The notes beneath the pieces were generated by a model that was given only the letters and a program-made list of their open reading frames with translations, was not told the origin of the DNA and ran no database searches. This document shows positions 1 through 13,868 of a stretch of DNA of 64,000 nucleotides, piece after piece (position 1 is the stretch's first letter; each line of letters opens with the position of its first letter). This DNA comes from Tillandsia leiboldiana (Eukaryota > Streptophyta > Magnoliopsida > Poales > Bromeliaceae), in contig CM055066.1 in assembly GCA_029204045.2 (NCBI GenBank), forward strand, positions 1,404,865-1,468,864, in the 5' to 3' direction. The position numbers were made by a program, and so were the translations under genes.

Positions 1-39
<39 letters not shown>
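1..39. repeat. (TG)n microsatellite
   Basis: Uninterrupted TG dinucleotides from the first base of the window; the left end is cut by the window edge. Confidence 0.95.
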
Positions 40-41
<2 letters not shown>

Positions 42-603
42 CATGTTCTCTCACATCTAATCCACCCTTCCTATAAGGAAGCATATTCATTGAGTACAAT
101 GGTCATTCAGTGCATTGCTACTCACCACTACTACCCAACTAGCTAGGTTGAGAGGGCATACATATGCTTTGTGTGTTTTTGATGCTTCCTTTTACTTTAG
201 TTATGAATAACTTGGTTGGCCATGACCAATTAACATGTTACATTTGTGTTTTTTTAGTGCTTAACTAGTGTAGGCTTAATTAGAGGATTTTGAATTATTC
301 TTCTTTTGGTCTTTCCCGAGCATTCCAGCTCATTCATGAATCATGTTGCTAGGAGAATGTTTTCATTTGACTCTCCATCTACCTTACAGTGTCACAAATA
401 GTGAAATTGTTGTTTGTATTAATTAATGGCTCGAATCAATCGAAAAGGTCAAGTTGATTGATAAATTTTTTTTACATATGTTATCTCTATAGCTAAAATT
501 TTTGTTCTATCCGTTATGAGACTACACAATAATTTTAACAGTTTATATCTATTTAGTCGTATTATTTACAAATCATATATACTAATTAAAACATACCACA
601 TAT

Positions 604-604
<1 letters not shown>
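40..604. other. AT-rich intergenic DNA, nothing recognised
   Basis: No long reading frame, terminal repeat or RNA-like structure was recognised here. Confidence 0.5.
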
Positions 605-647
<43 letters not shown>

Positions 648-673
648 TATAGGGAGAGAGAGAGAGAGAGAGA
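605..673. repeat. (TA)n-(CA)n-(GA)n compound microsatellite
   Basis: A TA run changes to CA and then GA and abuts the left end of a MITE-A copy, the arrangement seen at most MITE-A and MITE-B copies in this window. Confidence 0.85.
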
Positions 674-675
674 GC

Positions 676-891
676 TAGACTACTCTATTATTAATAGTAC
701 CAAGTTATTAGTGCTATTAAATTTTTAATTCTTAAATGAAGGATTATGCGGTTAGGATGATAATAGTTCCCTAAGGTTTAGTTGGTGGAATAGTATGATC
801 TAAAAGATGAAAATGATCAAAATGGTAGATTTAACGGTGGAAAACTTAGTAGCACCAAATACTTGATACTATCGATAGCATAGTAGCCGGA
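676..891. mobile_element. MITE family A copy
   Basis: A roughly 215-bp foldback element. The left end (TACTCTATTATTAATAGTAC) and the reverse complement of the right end (GCTACTATGCTATCGATAG) are imperfect terminal inverted repeats, and the inner blocks carry the GTGCGGTTAG-like and AGCACCAA words shared by all A copies. It has no coding capacity. Flanks are TA/GA microsatellite, so a target duplication cannot be read. Confidence 0.75.
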
Positions 892-949
<58 letters not shown>

Positions 950-956
950 TGAGAGA

Positions 957-1495
<539 letters not shown>

Positions 1496-1547
1496 CTCTC
1501 TCTCTCTCTCTCTCTCTATAGATCTCTCTCTCTATATATATATATAG

Positions 1548-1767
1548 TCCGGCTACTATGCTAGGACCAAGCACTTAGTGCTACCAAGTTTTCTACCGTT
1601 GGATCTACACCTTTGATCATTTTTTCATCCTTTAGATCATACTATTTTTTCAATCACCTACTAAACCTTATGGGCCCACTATTATTCTAACCGCACATCC
1701 CTTCATCTAAGGGTTAAAAACCTAATAGCACCAATGACTTGATACTATTAATAGCATAGTAGCTTAG
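1548..1767. mobile_element. MITE family A copy
   Basis: Begins TCCGGCTACTATGC and ends AGCATAGTAGC, the clearest terminal inverted repeat of the family in this window. Confidence 0.78.
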
Positions 1768-1785
1768 GTATATGTATATAAAATG

Positions 1786-3110
1786 AGACTACTGTACTAT
1801 CAATAGTATCGTACTATTAAATTTTCGATTCTTGGATGAAGAGATGGACAGTAAGAATAATATTAGTCCTCTAGGGCAGCGTTTGGTTGGGGGATAAAGG
1901 GGGAATAACCCCCTTTATCCCCCTATTCTTGCCAAACAACCTACAAAAAAGACAGGGAACAAAATTTTATTTTATCCCCTTCTTAACGGGTTATCCTAGG
2001 ATAACCCGTTAAGATTTATCCCCCCACCCCCCCGGAATAGGGGTTTATCCCGGGGGCAGTGGATGGGAATTTACTTTTAAAATTAGGATTTAATTTTCAA
2101 ATTTTAAAATTTTAAAATTGAATTTGAATTATAAAATTTTAAAATTTGAATTTTAAAATTTTAAAATTTTAATGTGAAATTTTAAATTTTAAATTTCAAA
2201 ATTGAATTTGAATTTTAAAATTTTAAAATTTGAATGTGAAATTTTAAATTTTAAATTTTAAATTTCAAATTTGAATTTGAATTTTAAAATTTTAAAATTT
2301 GAATGTGAAATTTTAAATTTAAAATTTCAAATTAAAAAATTTCAAATATAAATTTTAAATTTTAAAATTTAAATTTAAAATTTACAATTAAATTTTTAAA
2401 ATTCAAAATTTAAAATAAAATTTGAAAATTTAAATTTAAAATTAAAGTTTAAAATTAAAATTTAAAATTTAAAATTAAAATTTAAAATTAAAGTTTTAAA
2501 TTAAAATTAAAATTTAAAATTTATAATTTATAATTAAAATTAAAATTTAAAATTTAAAATTTATAATTTTTAAAATTTGCACTTTTATTTCCAATCTAAA
2601 GCTATCTACAACTTGAATTTTGCATTTATTAAAATATACTATAAAATAAAAATTATTATTTTTTTAGGTAAGATATAATTTATTACTTATAATTAAATTG
2701 CTTCAAATTAAATATAATTTTAAATTTAATTTTCCTACAAAAAAAAAAGATAAGGGCAAAGTTGGTATTTTGAAAAAAATTCTATCTTCTTTTTCCATTA
2801 TCCTCCACTATTCCATAATTTCAACCAAACACTATTTTAGCTATTCCAGAGAATACCAACTTTTCAACCAAACGCAATTTAACTTTTATACTTCTTTATC
2901 CCGGAATAGCAAGCTATCCCAGGTATAAAAAAATTTATACCTCAGAAATTAATCCCCGAACCAAACGGGGCCCTAAGGTTTAGTGGGTTGTTGGTGAAAT
3001 AATGTAAATCCTAAGGGACCACTATAATGTAACCGCACATCTCTTTATCTAAAAGTCAAAAAATTAATAGTACCAAGTGCTTGGTACTATTGATAGTATA
3101 GTAGTCGCTC
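1786..3110. mobile_element. MITE family A copy split by a PIF/Harbinger-like element
   Basis: The left half (1786-1873) and right half (2973-3110) join into one A-type element once 1874-2972 is removed. The break falls in the CTAAGGTTTAGTGG word that is continuous in other copies, showing that the PIF-like element jumped into an existing MITE. Confidence 0.75.
1874..2972. mobile_element. PIF/Harbinger-like non-autonomous element
   Basis: Ends are GGGCAGCGTTTGGTT and, read inward from the other side, GGCCCCGTTTGGTT. A 3-bp CTA lies on both sides, the size expected for PIF/Harbinger (Tourist-like) insertion. The interior from 2090 to 2580 is almost wholly AAATTTTAAAATT-type low-complexity sequence. 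No transposase is visible. Confidence 0.75.
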
Positions 3111-3241
3111 TATATTATTTCACCAATAACCCACTAAACTCTAAAAGATTATTATAATTCTAACCGCACATTTCTTCATCCAAAGGACGAAAACTCAATA
3201 ATACGAAGTGCTTGGTACTATTGATTGTATAGTAGTTTCGT
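3111..3241. mobile_element. Partial MITE family A copy
   Basis: Only the right half of the family is present, with ACCCACTAAACTC, CTAACCGCACAT and a GGTACTATTGAT end. Confidence 0.6.
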
Positions 3242-3250
3242 CATATATAT

Positions 3251-3447
3251 AGTAAAGCATATATACTTTCAAAAGTATAAGTTTATCTATATTTGTAAAT
3301 TTTTTACCATATAATTTATATTAGGATCCGTATTATTATAAAAATAATTAAAAAAAGTAAAACTGCACAAATACCAATACAAATTTTATGATAAAAAAAT
3401 TATAAGTATAAATAGACTTGCACTTTGAAAAGTATATAAGCTCTACT
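3251..3447. mobile_element. MITE family B copy
   Basis: Palindromic element with the GCATATATACTTTCAAAAG left arm and the AAAGTATATAAGCTCTAC right arm. It is followed by CT and TA repeats. Confidence 0.75.
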
Positions 3448-3463
3448 CTTACTCTCCCTCTCC

Positions 3464-3500
<37 letters not shown>

Positions 3501-3523
3501 ACCTCAGGAGTGATTTAACAGAA

Positions 3524-3697
3524 GAGCAATACTACCTCTACACCCATTTTTGGGTGTAGATCCTACACCCCACCCATCCAAGGGTGGGGGCTTCTTCATC
3601 AATCACTTTGAAGTGATGGGTAAAATTCACTCCATCATAGAATGGGTGGAATGTACGATGTATATCCAAAAATAAGTATACACTTAGTATTTTTCTT
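3524..3697. mobile_element. MITE family C copy (MULE-like)
   Basis: Member of a family of about 170-bp elements starting GAGCAATGCTA-like and ending TAGTATTTTTC-like, with paired internal palindromes around TGGGTGTAGATC and the CACTTTGAAGTG centre. Class assignment rests on the 9-bp duplications at other copies (26317 and 53682). Confidence 0.75.
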
Positions 3698-3957
3698 AAC
3701 AGAATTAGTTGAGATATAATTTTTTTCCCATTTATGCATTATCTTACGAAAGTATTAATGAAACAATACAATTAAACAATATATTTTATGCAAATTAAGC
3801 AATAATTTGAACTAATGTCATTCCTAGCCTCATTGAAATTTTCTTTTTCCAATCTAACATTTTTTTCATTTTTTTTTTTTTAATTGAACCCATTTGGATG
3901 GATTTTTTTTTTAAAAAAAAAAAAAACTTAATAATATATATGTGTCCTCAAGGCAAC

Positions 3958-3959
<2 letters not shown>

Positions 3960-4018
<59 letters not shown>

Positions 4019-4630
4019 CCCACCCACTCACTCACTCTCTCTCTCTCTCCCCTCCCGACCAGCACACAGACTCTCTCCTCCCCACCGGCTAATATTTAAT
4101 AATAATTAATTTTTATAATAATAATAATAAATATTATTATTATTAAATTATAGTTTACTATTATTATTATTTCTATTACTATACTAGTACTTAATTTGAT
4201 TATATAAGCCAATATAATCAAATAATTATAGTTATTTGAGGATTTTATAAATCAAATTACATGTGTTGGATCAATACCAACATGCATCTTGCTAATTTTT
4301 TCTAGATATAATTCGACAACACCTTAGCATGCATATTTTTTAGAATATTTCAATAAATCCAAACAAATATTATTTGATTTACAAAATTTTCAAATAATTA
4401 TAATTATTTGATTATTTGATTATGTTGGCTTGTATAGTCAAATTATGTACCAGGAATAGTAGTAGTAATAATAATAATAATAAATTATAATTTAGTAATA
4501 ATAATATATATTATTATTAGTATTAAATATTAATTTTTAATTATTATTATAAAAAATAATAATTATTAAATATTAGTAGGGGGAGGAGAGGAGAAAGAGG
4601 GTGAGTGATTGGATAGGGAGGAGAGAGAAA
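3960..4630. mobile_element. Foldback element with CT/GA-rich ends and TAA-rich arms
   Basis: A (CT)n block leads into a left arm (about 4013-4300) that is the inverted repeat of a right arm (about 4340-4630). Matching landmarks are CTCTCTCCTCCCC with GGGGGAGGAGAGGAG, AATATTTAATAATAATTA with its inverse near 4545, and TAAGCCAATATAATCAAATA with its inverse near 4420. Arms of nearly 290 bp around a short centre fit a foldback-type transposon; no coding region is visible. Confidence 0.65.
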
Positions 4631-6127
4631 AAAATTCTCTTAATTAATACATTAATGCTATTAAATTATTTTTTGGCTAAATTATAGATTTTTTTTTTTA
4701 TAAATACTTACTTTTTTATTTTTTTTCTAATTTTCAAAAATGTATATTTCACCTCTTCAAAAATTCAAGTTGATGCATTTAGTCTTTCTCGGTCAGATTC
4801 CGTCACTATTCCGTTAATTCCTTATAATTTATACTAAAAATACTCTTAAAATAATTTAAATATATTAAAAATTAATTTTTTTTTCTTATAGAATAAATAT
4901 GAATAATTTGATCACTTCACCGTCTTTATTAGTATCGTAACGCTCTGAAAATATTTTCTGAAATTTTATAAAGATAAAATAAAAGTTTTAAAAAGTTACA
5001 ATAGAAAGTGAAACAAAAAAAAATTACAATTTTTTTTTTTGTATTCTAACTTTTTTTCTTTTTTTTTTTTTCGAATTCATCAAATAAGACTAGATTAAGA
5101 ATCTTTTTTTAAAAATTGCTATATAGAATTTTTTATTTTTTTTAATAAGACTAAATATGGTATTAGTTTCAACAATTTAGGGTTCAACTTTGAATGTGAC
5201 TTGAGTCCTTAAAGAGGAGAGAACAAAGTGGAGTACTGATGCATTGTAGAAGGTGAGGGTTTTTGACTTTGCTACATAACCACCTGTAAAGTTAATGCAA
5301 TGATCTTATCAACATTTATATTTGATTCTCATCTTTTTGGAGATTCGATTTGTTTTTTTTTTAAAAAAAAAAACAAAAAATGAACGCCAACAAAACAAAC
5401 GTGATTTTCACCATCTTTTCAAATCATAGATTGTGTCCAATTGCATCAAATTTATCACTTTCAAATCATAGATTCGATCGGTTAGTATTTGTTTGGTTTT
5501 GCTTCTCAAGCAAATCTTCTTGTTCTTGTTTTTGTTATTCTTCAAAAACATAAAGTAAAATCGCATTTTGAGTCAATTAATCAAAATTTTAAAATTTTAA
5601 ATTTACTATCCAATTTTTTAATTTATTTAATTTAATTTAGTTAACGATATATAGTCTGACTTCAAATTTTGAAAGTGTCGTTTATTTTTTACATGTTTAA
5701 TCAGTAGTATATATACTTCAAGCAAATTTCCCAACTACAAATTAATTATTAAAGTTAAAGTTAAAGCTAAAGTTATTCAAATCAAGAATATCGAAAGGTT
5801 GAACAGTACAATTAAAATTTTGAAAAATTAAATAGTCAACTTAAAATAGTCCATAACTTTGATAAGTTCTCCCTTTTTTTTTTTTTATCAAAAAAAAGTA
5901 TTTAACAAAAGAAAACTCTGAAGTTATCTTTTTTGCTTTAATAGAAAGGCCAAGTAGAATTTCCATCTCAAAAGAAAAAACTCCAATTCAAATTAAATTT
6001 CTGAACTCTTACTATATACTACATATTGTTGAGAGAATTTATAACTCTAATACGCTTAACTATCGTTTAAAATATTATAGTCCAATTAAAAAATTTTAAA
6101 TATGTTATATTTTATATATAAAATTAT
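4631..6127. other. AT-rich intergenic DNA with a MITE half
   Basis: 4675-4860 resembles one end of the element at 6128-6949 (CTAAATTATAGA followed by a CCGTCACTATTCCGTTA-type word). The rest is homopolymer-rich AT DNA with no gene seen. Confidence 0.45.
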
Positions 6128-6949
6128 GGCTAAATTACAGAAAATTTTTCTATAATATACCATTTTTTTACTTTATCTCCTGTCTTTAAAACACTTATAT
6201 TTTGCCCTCTCGTAATTATGAAATTGTGTATTTACACCCCGCCGTCAGTATTCCGTTAGTGAGCCGTCAATTTTTTAGATAATATACTGAAAATACCCTT
6301 CAACATCTTTTTCTTTCGATCGCTTCGAGGCCGAGCTCCGTCGCTCCGTGAGGGATCCCGTCGCCGTCGTTGTCGGGAGCCCTCGGTGATCGTCGACGCA
6401 GTCGCCGCCCGGGCTCTCCCCGGCGACGGCGCTCCAGGTCAGGCGCGGCCCGAGGCTGGTGGGGCGCCAAGTGGCGGTGCCCCACTCGCCGCACCACTGC
6501 GCGCATCACGCGCGCGTGGGGACCCGCGCCTCCTCTGGCGTGGGTCAGCGCGGGATGAGGGGGGCCGCCACGTGGCGGGCCCCCATAGGCCGCCGCGCGT
6601 TGGCCTGCTCCCTGGGGGCGCCGCGCTTCACGCGTCCGCGCGGGGACGCAGCTCCCATGGGCACCCCCGACTTCTCCGATGGCGGGGGAGACGACGACGA
6701 CGATGACGACAGGGTGGGGAGGAGGAGGAGAGCTTCTCGGCGGGGGTGGGGGCGGGGGCGGGGGCGGCAGTGGAGTCGGAGAGGAGCACAGGGATAAGCA
6801 CAGAAATAAGAAAGGCATTATCGTCATTTTACCTATTCTGTTAACACCGTTGCCACTAAAAATAATTACGTAATTACGAGGGAGCATAGATTTTTAAAAT
6901 AGCAAAGTGAAAAAATAATATATTATAAAAAAATTTCTATAATTTAGCC
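6128..6949. mobile_element. Pack-MULE-like element carrying a GC-rich foreign fragment
   Basis: The element opens GGCTAAATTACAGAAA and closes with its inverse. An exact 9-bp target duplication TAAAATTAT sits at 6119-6127 and 6950-6958, the length typical of Mutator-like transposons. The terminal regions (6128-6310 and 6800-6949) are AT-rich and match a sister copy at 11069-11468. The core 6310-6800 is extremely GC-rich and absent from the sister copy. Reading frames cross the core on both strands but none resembles a protein I recognise, so the fragment could be exon, leader or promoter of an unknown gene. It contains a CCACGTGGCG word near 6570. Confidence 0.75.
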
Positions 6950-7066
6950 TAAAATTATTATAAATTTTAGAAACGTAGAGGAATTTAACTAAAAAATTAC
7001 AAATTATTTTTATAAACAACTCTACTCGATAAGAACCTCCCGTAAAAAATAATAATAATAAAAAAA

Positions 7067-7238
7067 GAGCAATGCTACCTATACACCCCGAAGGGGTGTA
7101 CATCATACACCTCTACCATTTTAATGGTGGCGATACTTTTTACGGGTCACATCAAGTGACCCATCATTACACCCCCATCCTTAGATGGGTGGGGTGTATG
7201 ATGTACACCCCGAAAGGGGTGTACACATAGCATTTTCC
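7067..7238. mobile_element. MITE family C copy
   Basis: GAGCAATGCTACC start and GTACACATAGCATTTTCC end, with AT-run flanks (ATAAAAAA on both sides) compatible with an 8-9-bp duplication. Internal palindromes are GTGTACATCATACACC and TGATGTACACCCCG. Confidence 0.8.
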
Positions 7239-7295
7239 ATAAAAAAAAAGACTAGCCCATTTGCACCGAAAAGCACTTTTTGTTTATTTGACCAA

Positions 7296-7332
<37 letters not shown>

Positions 7333-9415
7333 TGTCATTGTAGTAACTAAAAGACACACAATGAGGGCCCCTAGTGGGAGAAAGTGGACAAAAACCGCAT
7401 CTTAGAATATCGATCTTGGGCACGGTTTTGCACAGGTAAAGCAATGGGCACAGGACATCTAGGAATGCTAGGGTTTGGGATATGATAGTGCACTATTAGT
7501 AATGGGTGCAGTAGTAGCTAATGAGACAAAAATTGGAACGAGATTAGTCATCTGTTCACTCGAAAGATTATCCAACGACGCGTGGTCTGAACCGCGTATC
7601 ATCTGACATGATTTCTCTTATGCCAATAAAAAATAATTAGTTAAAACTAATTAAGTCGAAAAATTAATTAATTAATAAGTTAAAAGTTTTAGTTCGAGCC
7701 AATTCTTATTAGGTTTTGGATTTTATTCTCAGATTCAACATTTATTTAATGAGTTAAAATTTTTATCTCTTATATGTCAATTCTAGGTGCTTATCATATC
7801 AATCTCGTATGTGTTTCCAATTATATAATCGGTCACTTTTGTTATGTAAATCTTAGAAGTTCAAATTTGGACTTTTGGATTTAGAAGTTAAGTATTTATT
7901 TATATGTGTCAGGTTGTTTAATATTATTTTAGAACTTCAGCTTAAGATGTTGTATGACTAAAGTAGCTAGCGAAAAAACTCCCAATAATATTTTCATAAT
8001 TTTCTTTTTTTTTTGGTTTTGTTGAGTCTTATGTACCAATTGAGCTGTTATTTGAGTAGAGCGATCATTTCGAGAAAATACTAACAAAAATATGAGCAAA
8101 ATACTCATGAGAGTTTTTGGCGATGGCACTGATAATGACAAAGGCAAATGTTTATATTCGACGAGAATTTAAGTGCGCTCATCGATACGAGTCTATCTAT
8201 CATGTTGTATCGTGTTAATAAAATATTAATATATGATATAGTTCTCGTACCGATGGCTCAATTAATTTTTTTTTTTTTTAAAAATTAGTAAGTAATTTTT
8301 TCAATAAAATTTAAAATATTTGATAAAAATATAAAATAAATAATTAGATTATTTGGTTGCTTAGAAAAATAAATATTTTATTTCATTATATAATATTGGC
8401 GCACATATATATTTTGTGACCGGCACGATCCGACACACGCCGTATCGTATCGTACCACTAAATTTTCGACAATACCTCGTGTCACGACACTTAAATCTTT
8501 GATATTAGAATTTTTTTTTAGGCTCAAATTAATTTTAAATTTAGTTAAAATTTTGTATATTTGACAGATAAGAAATATGGTTAAATGTCTAGAATGAATA
8601 AAATAATTATATTCGTTCTTCAAATTATTTTTTGGGATATGATCATAAATCAATTCTTATGTAACAAATCATAGCTATTAAGACCTTTTAAAAAACAAAT
8701 ATTATTATTTTTTTCTTACAATCATATTAAAAAAAAAATTATATTGAATAAGTTATCTTTCCGACAAGATCTAAATCTACGAGCTTTGTTTGCAAATTAT
8801 GCTCGTTGTCGCGGAACTTAGGGTAAAGTTGGTAGCTAAAACACCTTTAGTAGCTTCATGTTAAAGCCAAATGGAGAATCTCCGCTTAGATCTTCCTTTT
8901 TGGATCCAATCCGATGTTTATTTCAGTTTCTTTCTGATCCAAAAAAAAAAAAAAAATAAATAAATAAATAAAAATTATTAACTTATTTCCGCCGAACAAA
9001 ATCGTTTTTGAAATTCTAATCAAACAAATACTCAGCAGAACACTAGTAAAATATTTTAAATAATTCAATTTTGACAGCATTTTCGTAAAATCGTAAAAAT
9101 CCAGTTTGAGTAAATAGATCCAAATTAAAAAGGGGTCAAAAGTTTTTACATTTCACACTCAACTTTTTTTTTTAAAGAAAAGCAAATATGAACAACACAT
9201 GGGGGACATAGAAGAGCAATGAGTTTCTCCTGATGCTAGCTAGGGTTTTTGAAAAGTTTGGGAATCATATTCCTACCAATCCATCTCACTCAAGTAAAAG
9301 CACCACAATTCTATCAAACCATAACCAAATGAGAATATAGCCTCGGAGCCTCGCTCTACCTGCTATGTAATTCTAGCTCAGCCGAGACTCATCTCACATT
9401 TCCGACTGGTGAATG
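7239..9415. other. AT-rich intergenic DNA
   Basis: Contains a (TA)n run at about 7303-7328 and a degenerate stretch at 8160-8480 with TATCGTGTT/CGTATCGTATCGTACC words resembling an old hAT-type MITE. No gene is supported. Confidence 0.45.
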
Positions 9416-9427
9416 ACTCTGATACCA
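9416..9427 (-). other. Primer-binding site (initiator tRNA-Met type)
   Basis: The minus strand reads TGGTATCAGAGT next to the LTR end at 9430, the plant tRNA-iMet PBS with one changed base. It shows that the LTR at 9430-9607 is oriented on the minus strand. Confidence 0.75.
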
Positions 9428-9429
9428 AA

Positions 9430-9607
9430 TGTGACGCTCCAACTTTTCAGAAAGTAACTCATTCTAGAACTACTTTAGTTCTAGCACGCTTAACTCTCTT
9501 AACCTCTTGAGTCTTGCTACTACCCCAAATGCTATAGTCGGGTTAAGAGATTTAGTCCTATTATATTATTTATATATAGGACTAATACATATTTCGGGAG
9601 TATCACA
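9430..9607 (-). mobile_element. Cassandra-type TRIM LTR with 5S rRNA-derived sequence
   Basis: A short LTR of 178 bp bounded by TGTGAC and ATCACA. On the minus strand it contains AGTTAAGCGTGCT followed by AGTAGTTCTAGAATGAGT, which line up with the A box and C box region of plant 5S rRNA (approximately + coordinates 9442-9495); the A-box part is intact and the C-box part is diverged. Cassandra is the known plant TRIM family whose LTRs carry a 5S-like pol III promoter. A polypurine tract (inverse of CCTCCCCCCTCCC) lies on one side and a PBS on the other, so this single LTR sits between two internal regions. No second LTR was found. Confidence 0.8.
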
Positions 9608-10069
9608 CCTCCCCCCTCCCTTTTTTTTTTTTTTTTTCTTATTTTATTATTATTGTTATTGTTATTATTATTATTTTGCTATTTTTGTCACTAGCATCAA
9701 CTTTGGCTGGTTCCAAAATCTATGCCAAAAATATCTGTATGTCTGGAATGGCCTTTTGGTGGAGGGACCAGCCCGGCGGCGCGGGCCCTCGCCGTCGGGT
9801 CGGCCTGAGCACGCCAAAAATTGACCTACAACAATATTTTGGTATTTCAGCATCTTATTTCAGTTTTCGAATGCAAATTTTGAAGATAAATCGTTGTTGA
9901 AAAACAAAACAATTGATCAGCTGAGTTGCCCACAACTGACACGGTGGGCTCAACAATACGACTAAATATGCATCTAGATAAAAAAAAAATAACAAAAAAT
10001 AAATAAACTGAGTATGAAAATGTAACAAAGGATAGATCAACTTGGTGATTTAGAATGGGTGTGGTGGAT
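9608..10069. other. Internal or flanking DNA of the Cassandra element, otherwise unrecognised
   Basis: Starts with the polypurine tract complement, then T-rich and TTA/TTG repeats. A short GC-rich patch lies at 9768-9805 (GGCGGCGCGGGCCCTCGCCG). No gene was recognised. Confidence 0.4.
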
Positions 10070-10744
<675 letters not shown>

Positions 10745-11068
10745 AGTTACTATAATATTTTTTACAAGAGACAGAGGTGAAGCAGACTGGACCGAAAGAG
10801 CAAGAGACATAAAAGGCAAAAGGAAAGACAGAAGCCGCAACAGGAAGTGCGTGTCAAGGGATAACTCCATTCACAAAAAGCACCACAATAATTCCAACAT
10901 ACCCCAAAAGCAAAATATCATTATTATCATTACTATTACTATTACTATTATTCTAAAAAGCCAATATATATCATTACTATTACTATTACTATTATTCTAA
11001 AAAGCCATTATATATAGAAGTAGAGAGAGAGAGATAATTGATGGCAAATTTTGAAAAAAAAATAAACT
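10745..11068. other. Intergenic DNA with a short tandem duplication
   Basis: A roughly 40-bp segment containing TTACTATTACTATTACTATT and CTAAAAAGCC is present twice in a row at about 10925-11007. No gene is seen. Confidence 0.5.
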
Positions 11069-11468
11069 AAATTACAGAAAAAATTTTTGTAATATTTTGA
11101 TTTTTTATTTTGTCTCTCTGTCTTTTAAAAGACTATATTTTGGTTTCTCGTAATTACCGAAATATGTATTTATTCCCGTCGTCACGATTCCGTGAGTGAG
11201 CCGTCAGTTTTTTTAAAAATATTATTGAATATACCCAAAATATCCTTCAAAAATAGCCGAAAATAAATCTAAACTCTTTCTTTTTCCTCCATTATCTTTT
11301 CCCTTCAATATAAGGTAAGGATATTTTCGTTAATTTACCTCATCCGTTAACGCAGTTGCCCTCTAAAGATAATTCGATAATTACGAGGGAGCAAAATGTA
11401 GACTTTTAAAAGATATGGAGATAAAGTGAAAAAACGGAATATTATAAAAGAATTTTTTATAATTTAGC
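11069..11468. mobile_element. MULE-like MITE, sister of the 6128-6949 element
   Basis: Starts CTAAATTACAGAAAAAAT and ends with its inverse. Shares the CTCGTAATTACCGAAAT, GTGAGTGAGCCGTCAG and AATTACGAGGGAGCA words with the 6128 element, but has only a short AT-rich centre instead of the GC-rich cargo. Confidence 0.75.
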
Positions 11469-12361
11469 TAAAAAAATAATTTAAAAGTGGAAAGCTTAAT
11501 GTATCAATTTTATCTTTATTTAAAATATATATTGTTTTAAAAATTATAAGATTGAAAAAGATTCACCTTTAGATAAAAAAAAACTTTTAAATTAAAGTAG
11601 ATTTTTAAAATTCGAATGGAAAGTAAATTTTTGTAAAGTCGCCATCGGGATTGATGGGCATGATGACATGTGTGCGCCTTAAGCGTGTCATCTCCTGTAG
11701 GAATCTTTGGGGGACCATTTTTTGAAATGGAAAAAGGTCAGGATCTTTACAAGTTTCATATTTGGAGGGGGTAATTTTGCATGTATATCATCCAAATATT
11801 TTTTTTATTGGTGATTCTTAGGTACATAAGCAACTTTTCTTTGGAAAAATTCGAACTTAATGAGCTTTTAATGTGGGTCCTGTCCCGCAACCTTTTCTTT
11901 AAAAAGGAATAATTATTTTAAATAAAAGCTTAAAAGGTAGTGTCATTAATAAAAGATGTGCATATTTACCTAATTTTAAAAGTGACTGAAAATAGTATAT
12001 GATTCGTTTTATTTATTTTTAAAATAAATTTAGTTAAGAATATAAAATAATTAAGACTTCGAACTCGGATTTTGAGTGTCAACCACTAAACCCTTTATCA
12101 TTTGTGATAGAAATAATTAATTATCTAGATGTTTCGCTTGACTAATTGTATCTATCACACTAAAAACAAGAATTGCTCTACTAGTTTTTTTTTTTTTTTT
12201 TTTTTTTTTTTGAAAAAAAGATAGCATGTTATACACTTCGTTTATTTTTAAAATAAACTTAGCTGAAAATATGAGGCAACTAGGTTTCGAATTCGGGTCT
12301 CAGGTATCAACCATCAAAAATTGCTCTACTAGTTAGTAGTTGTTATCTAGATTATTGTTTT
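11469..12361. other. AT-rich intergenic DNA
   Basis: Includes a poly-T run near 12186-12210 and two diverged copies of a TTTTTAAAATAAA...GAACTC(GG) segment (about 12009-12080 and 12240-12310). No gene is seen. Confidence 0.45.
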
Positions 12362-12795
12362 TGTTGGAATCTAATACTCGTTTCGATATTAAATTTTATG
12401 AATTGATTCTGCAATAAAAATATTAAATTAGATTTTTATCATAAATCCGTCTACTCAATAGAAACTGAAACCGACGCAACTTAAAAAAAAGAAAGAATCA
12501 TTAATCAAGAAAATAATTGCAGTCACTCGAATTCTCTTTCTGGATCTCTCTCATCTCTCTTCCATGCACTTGGTGCATCCAAAAATCATGAACATCTTGA
12601 TCATGATATATGGGTATGGCTAAACCGTATAACCACCACCAAAATAATAGCACATATATTATATTTATAACAAAAACCGCCTAAGCTCTAATCTAAGTAG
12701 ATTTGTATTTTAATTAATATTTAAATTTTAATAAATTTATCTCTAATAAATTTAAATGTTACTTTTAATTCATATAAAATTTAATTACAAATCTA
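12362..12795. mobile_element. LTR-like element, family X, copy 2
   Basis: TGTTGGAATCTAATACTCG start, followed by the same block order as the copies at 10070 and 33253. Only one ATATGGGTATGGCTAAACC unit is present where the 33253 copy has seven. The right end is decayed. Confidence 0.6.
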
Positions 12796-13019
12796 ACTCA
12801 ATTTAAAAAATAAAAATAAAAATAATAAAAAAAACTCCAGCCACTAAAATTAGTATAAATTTAAAATTAATTGTGCACTGTACGAATTTAGGGACAAGAT
12901 AAAACGAAAAAAAAAAAAAAAAAAAACCTCCGTGTTTCCCAGCATTCAATACTGGAAAACTCTATTAATTGAAAAATAATAAAAACAATAAATATACTGA
13001 AACAATTGAATATAAAATA

Positions 13020-13868
<849 letters not shown>

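Noticed and set aside
6300..6887. Long GC-rich frames on both strands with poly-Pro and poly-Gly runs
   Set aside because: Frames are open on several strands at once, as expected for GC-rich DNA, and none resembles a known protein; treated as transposon cargo.
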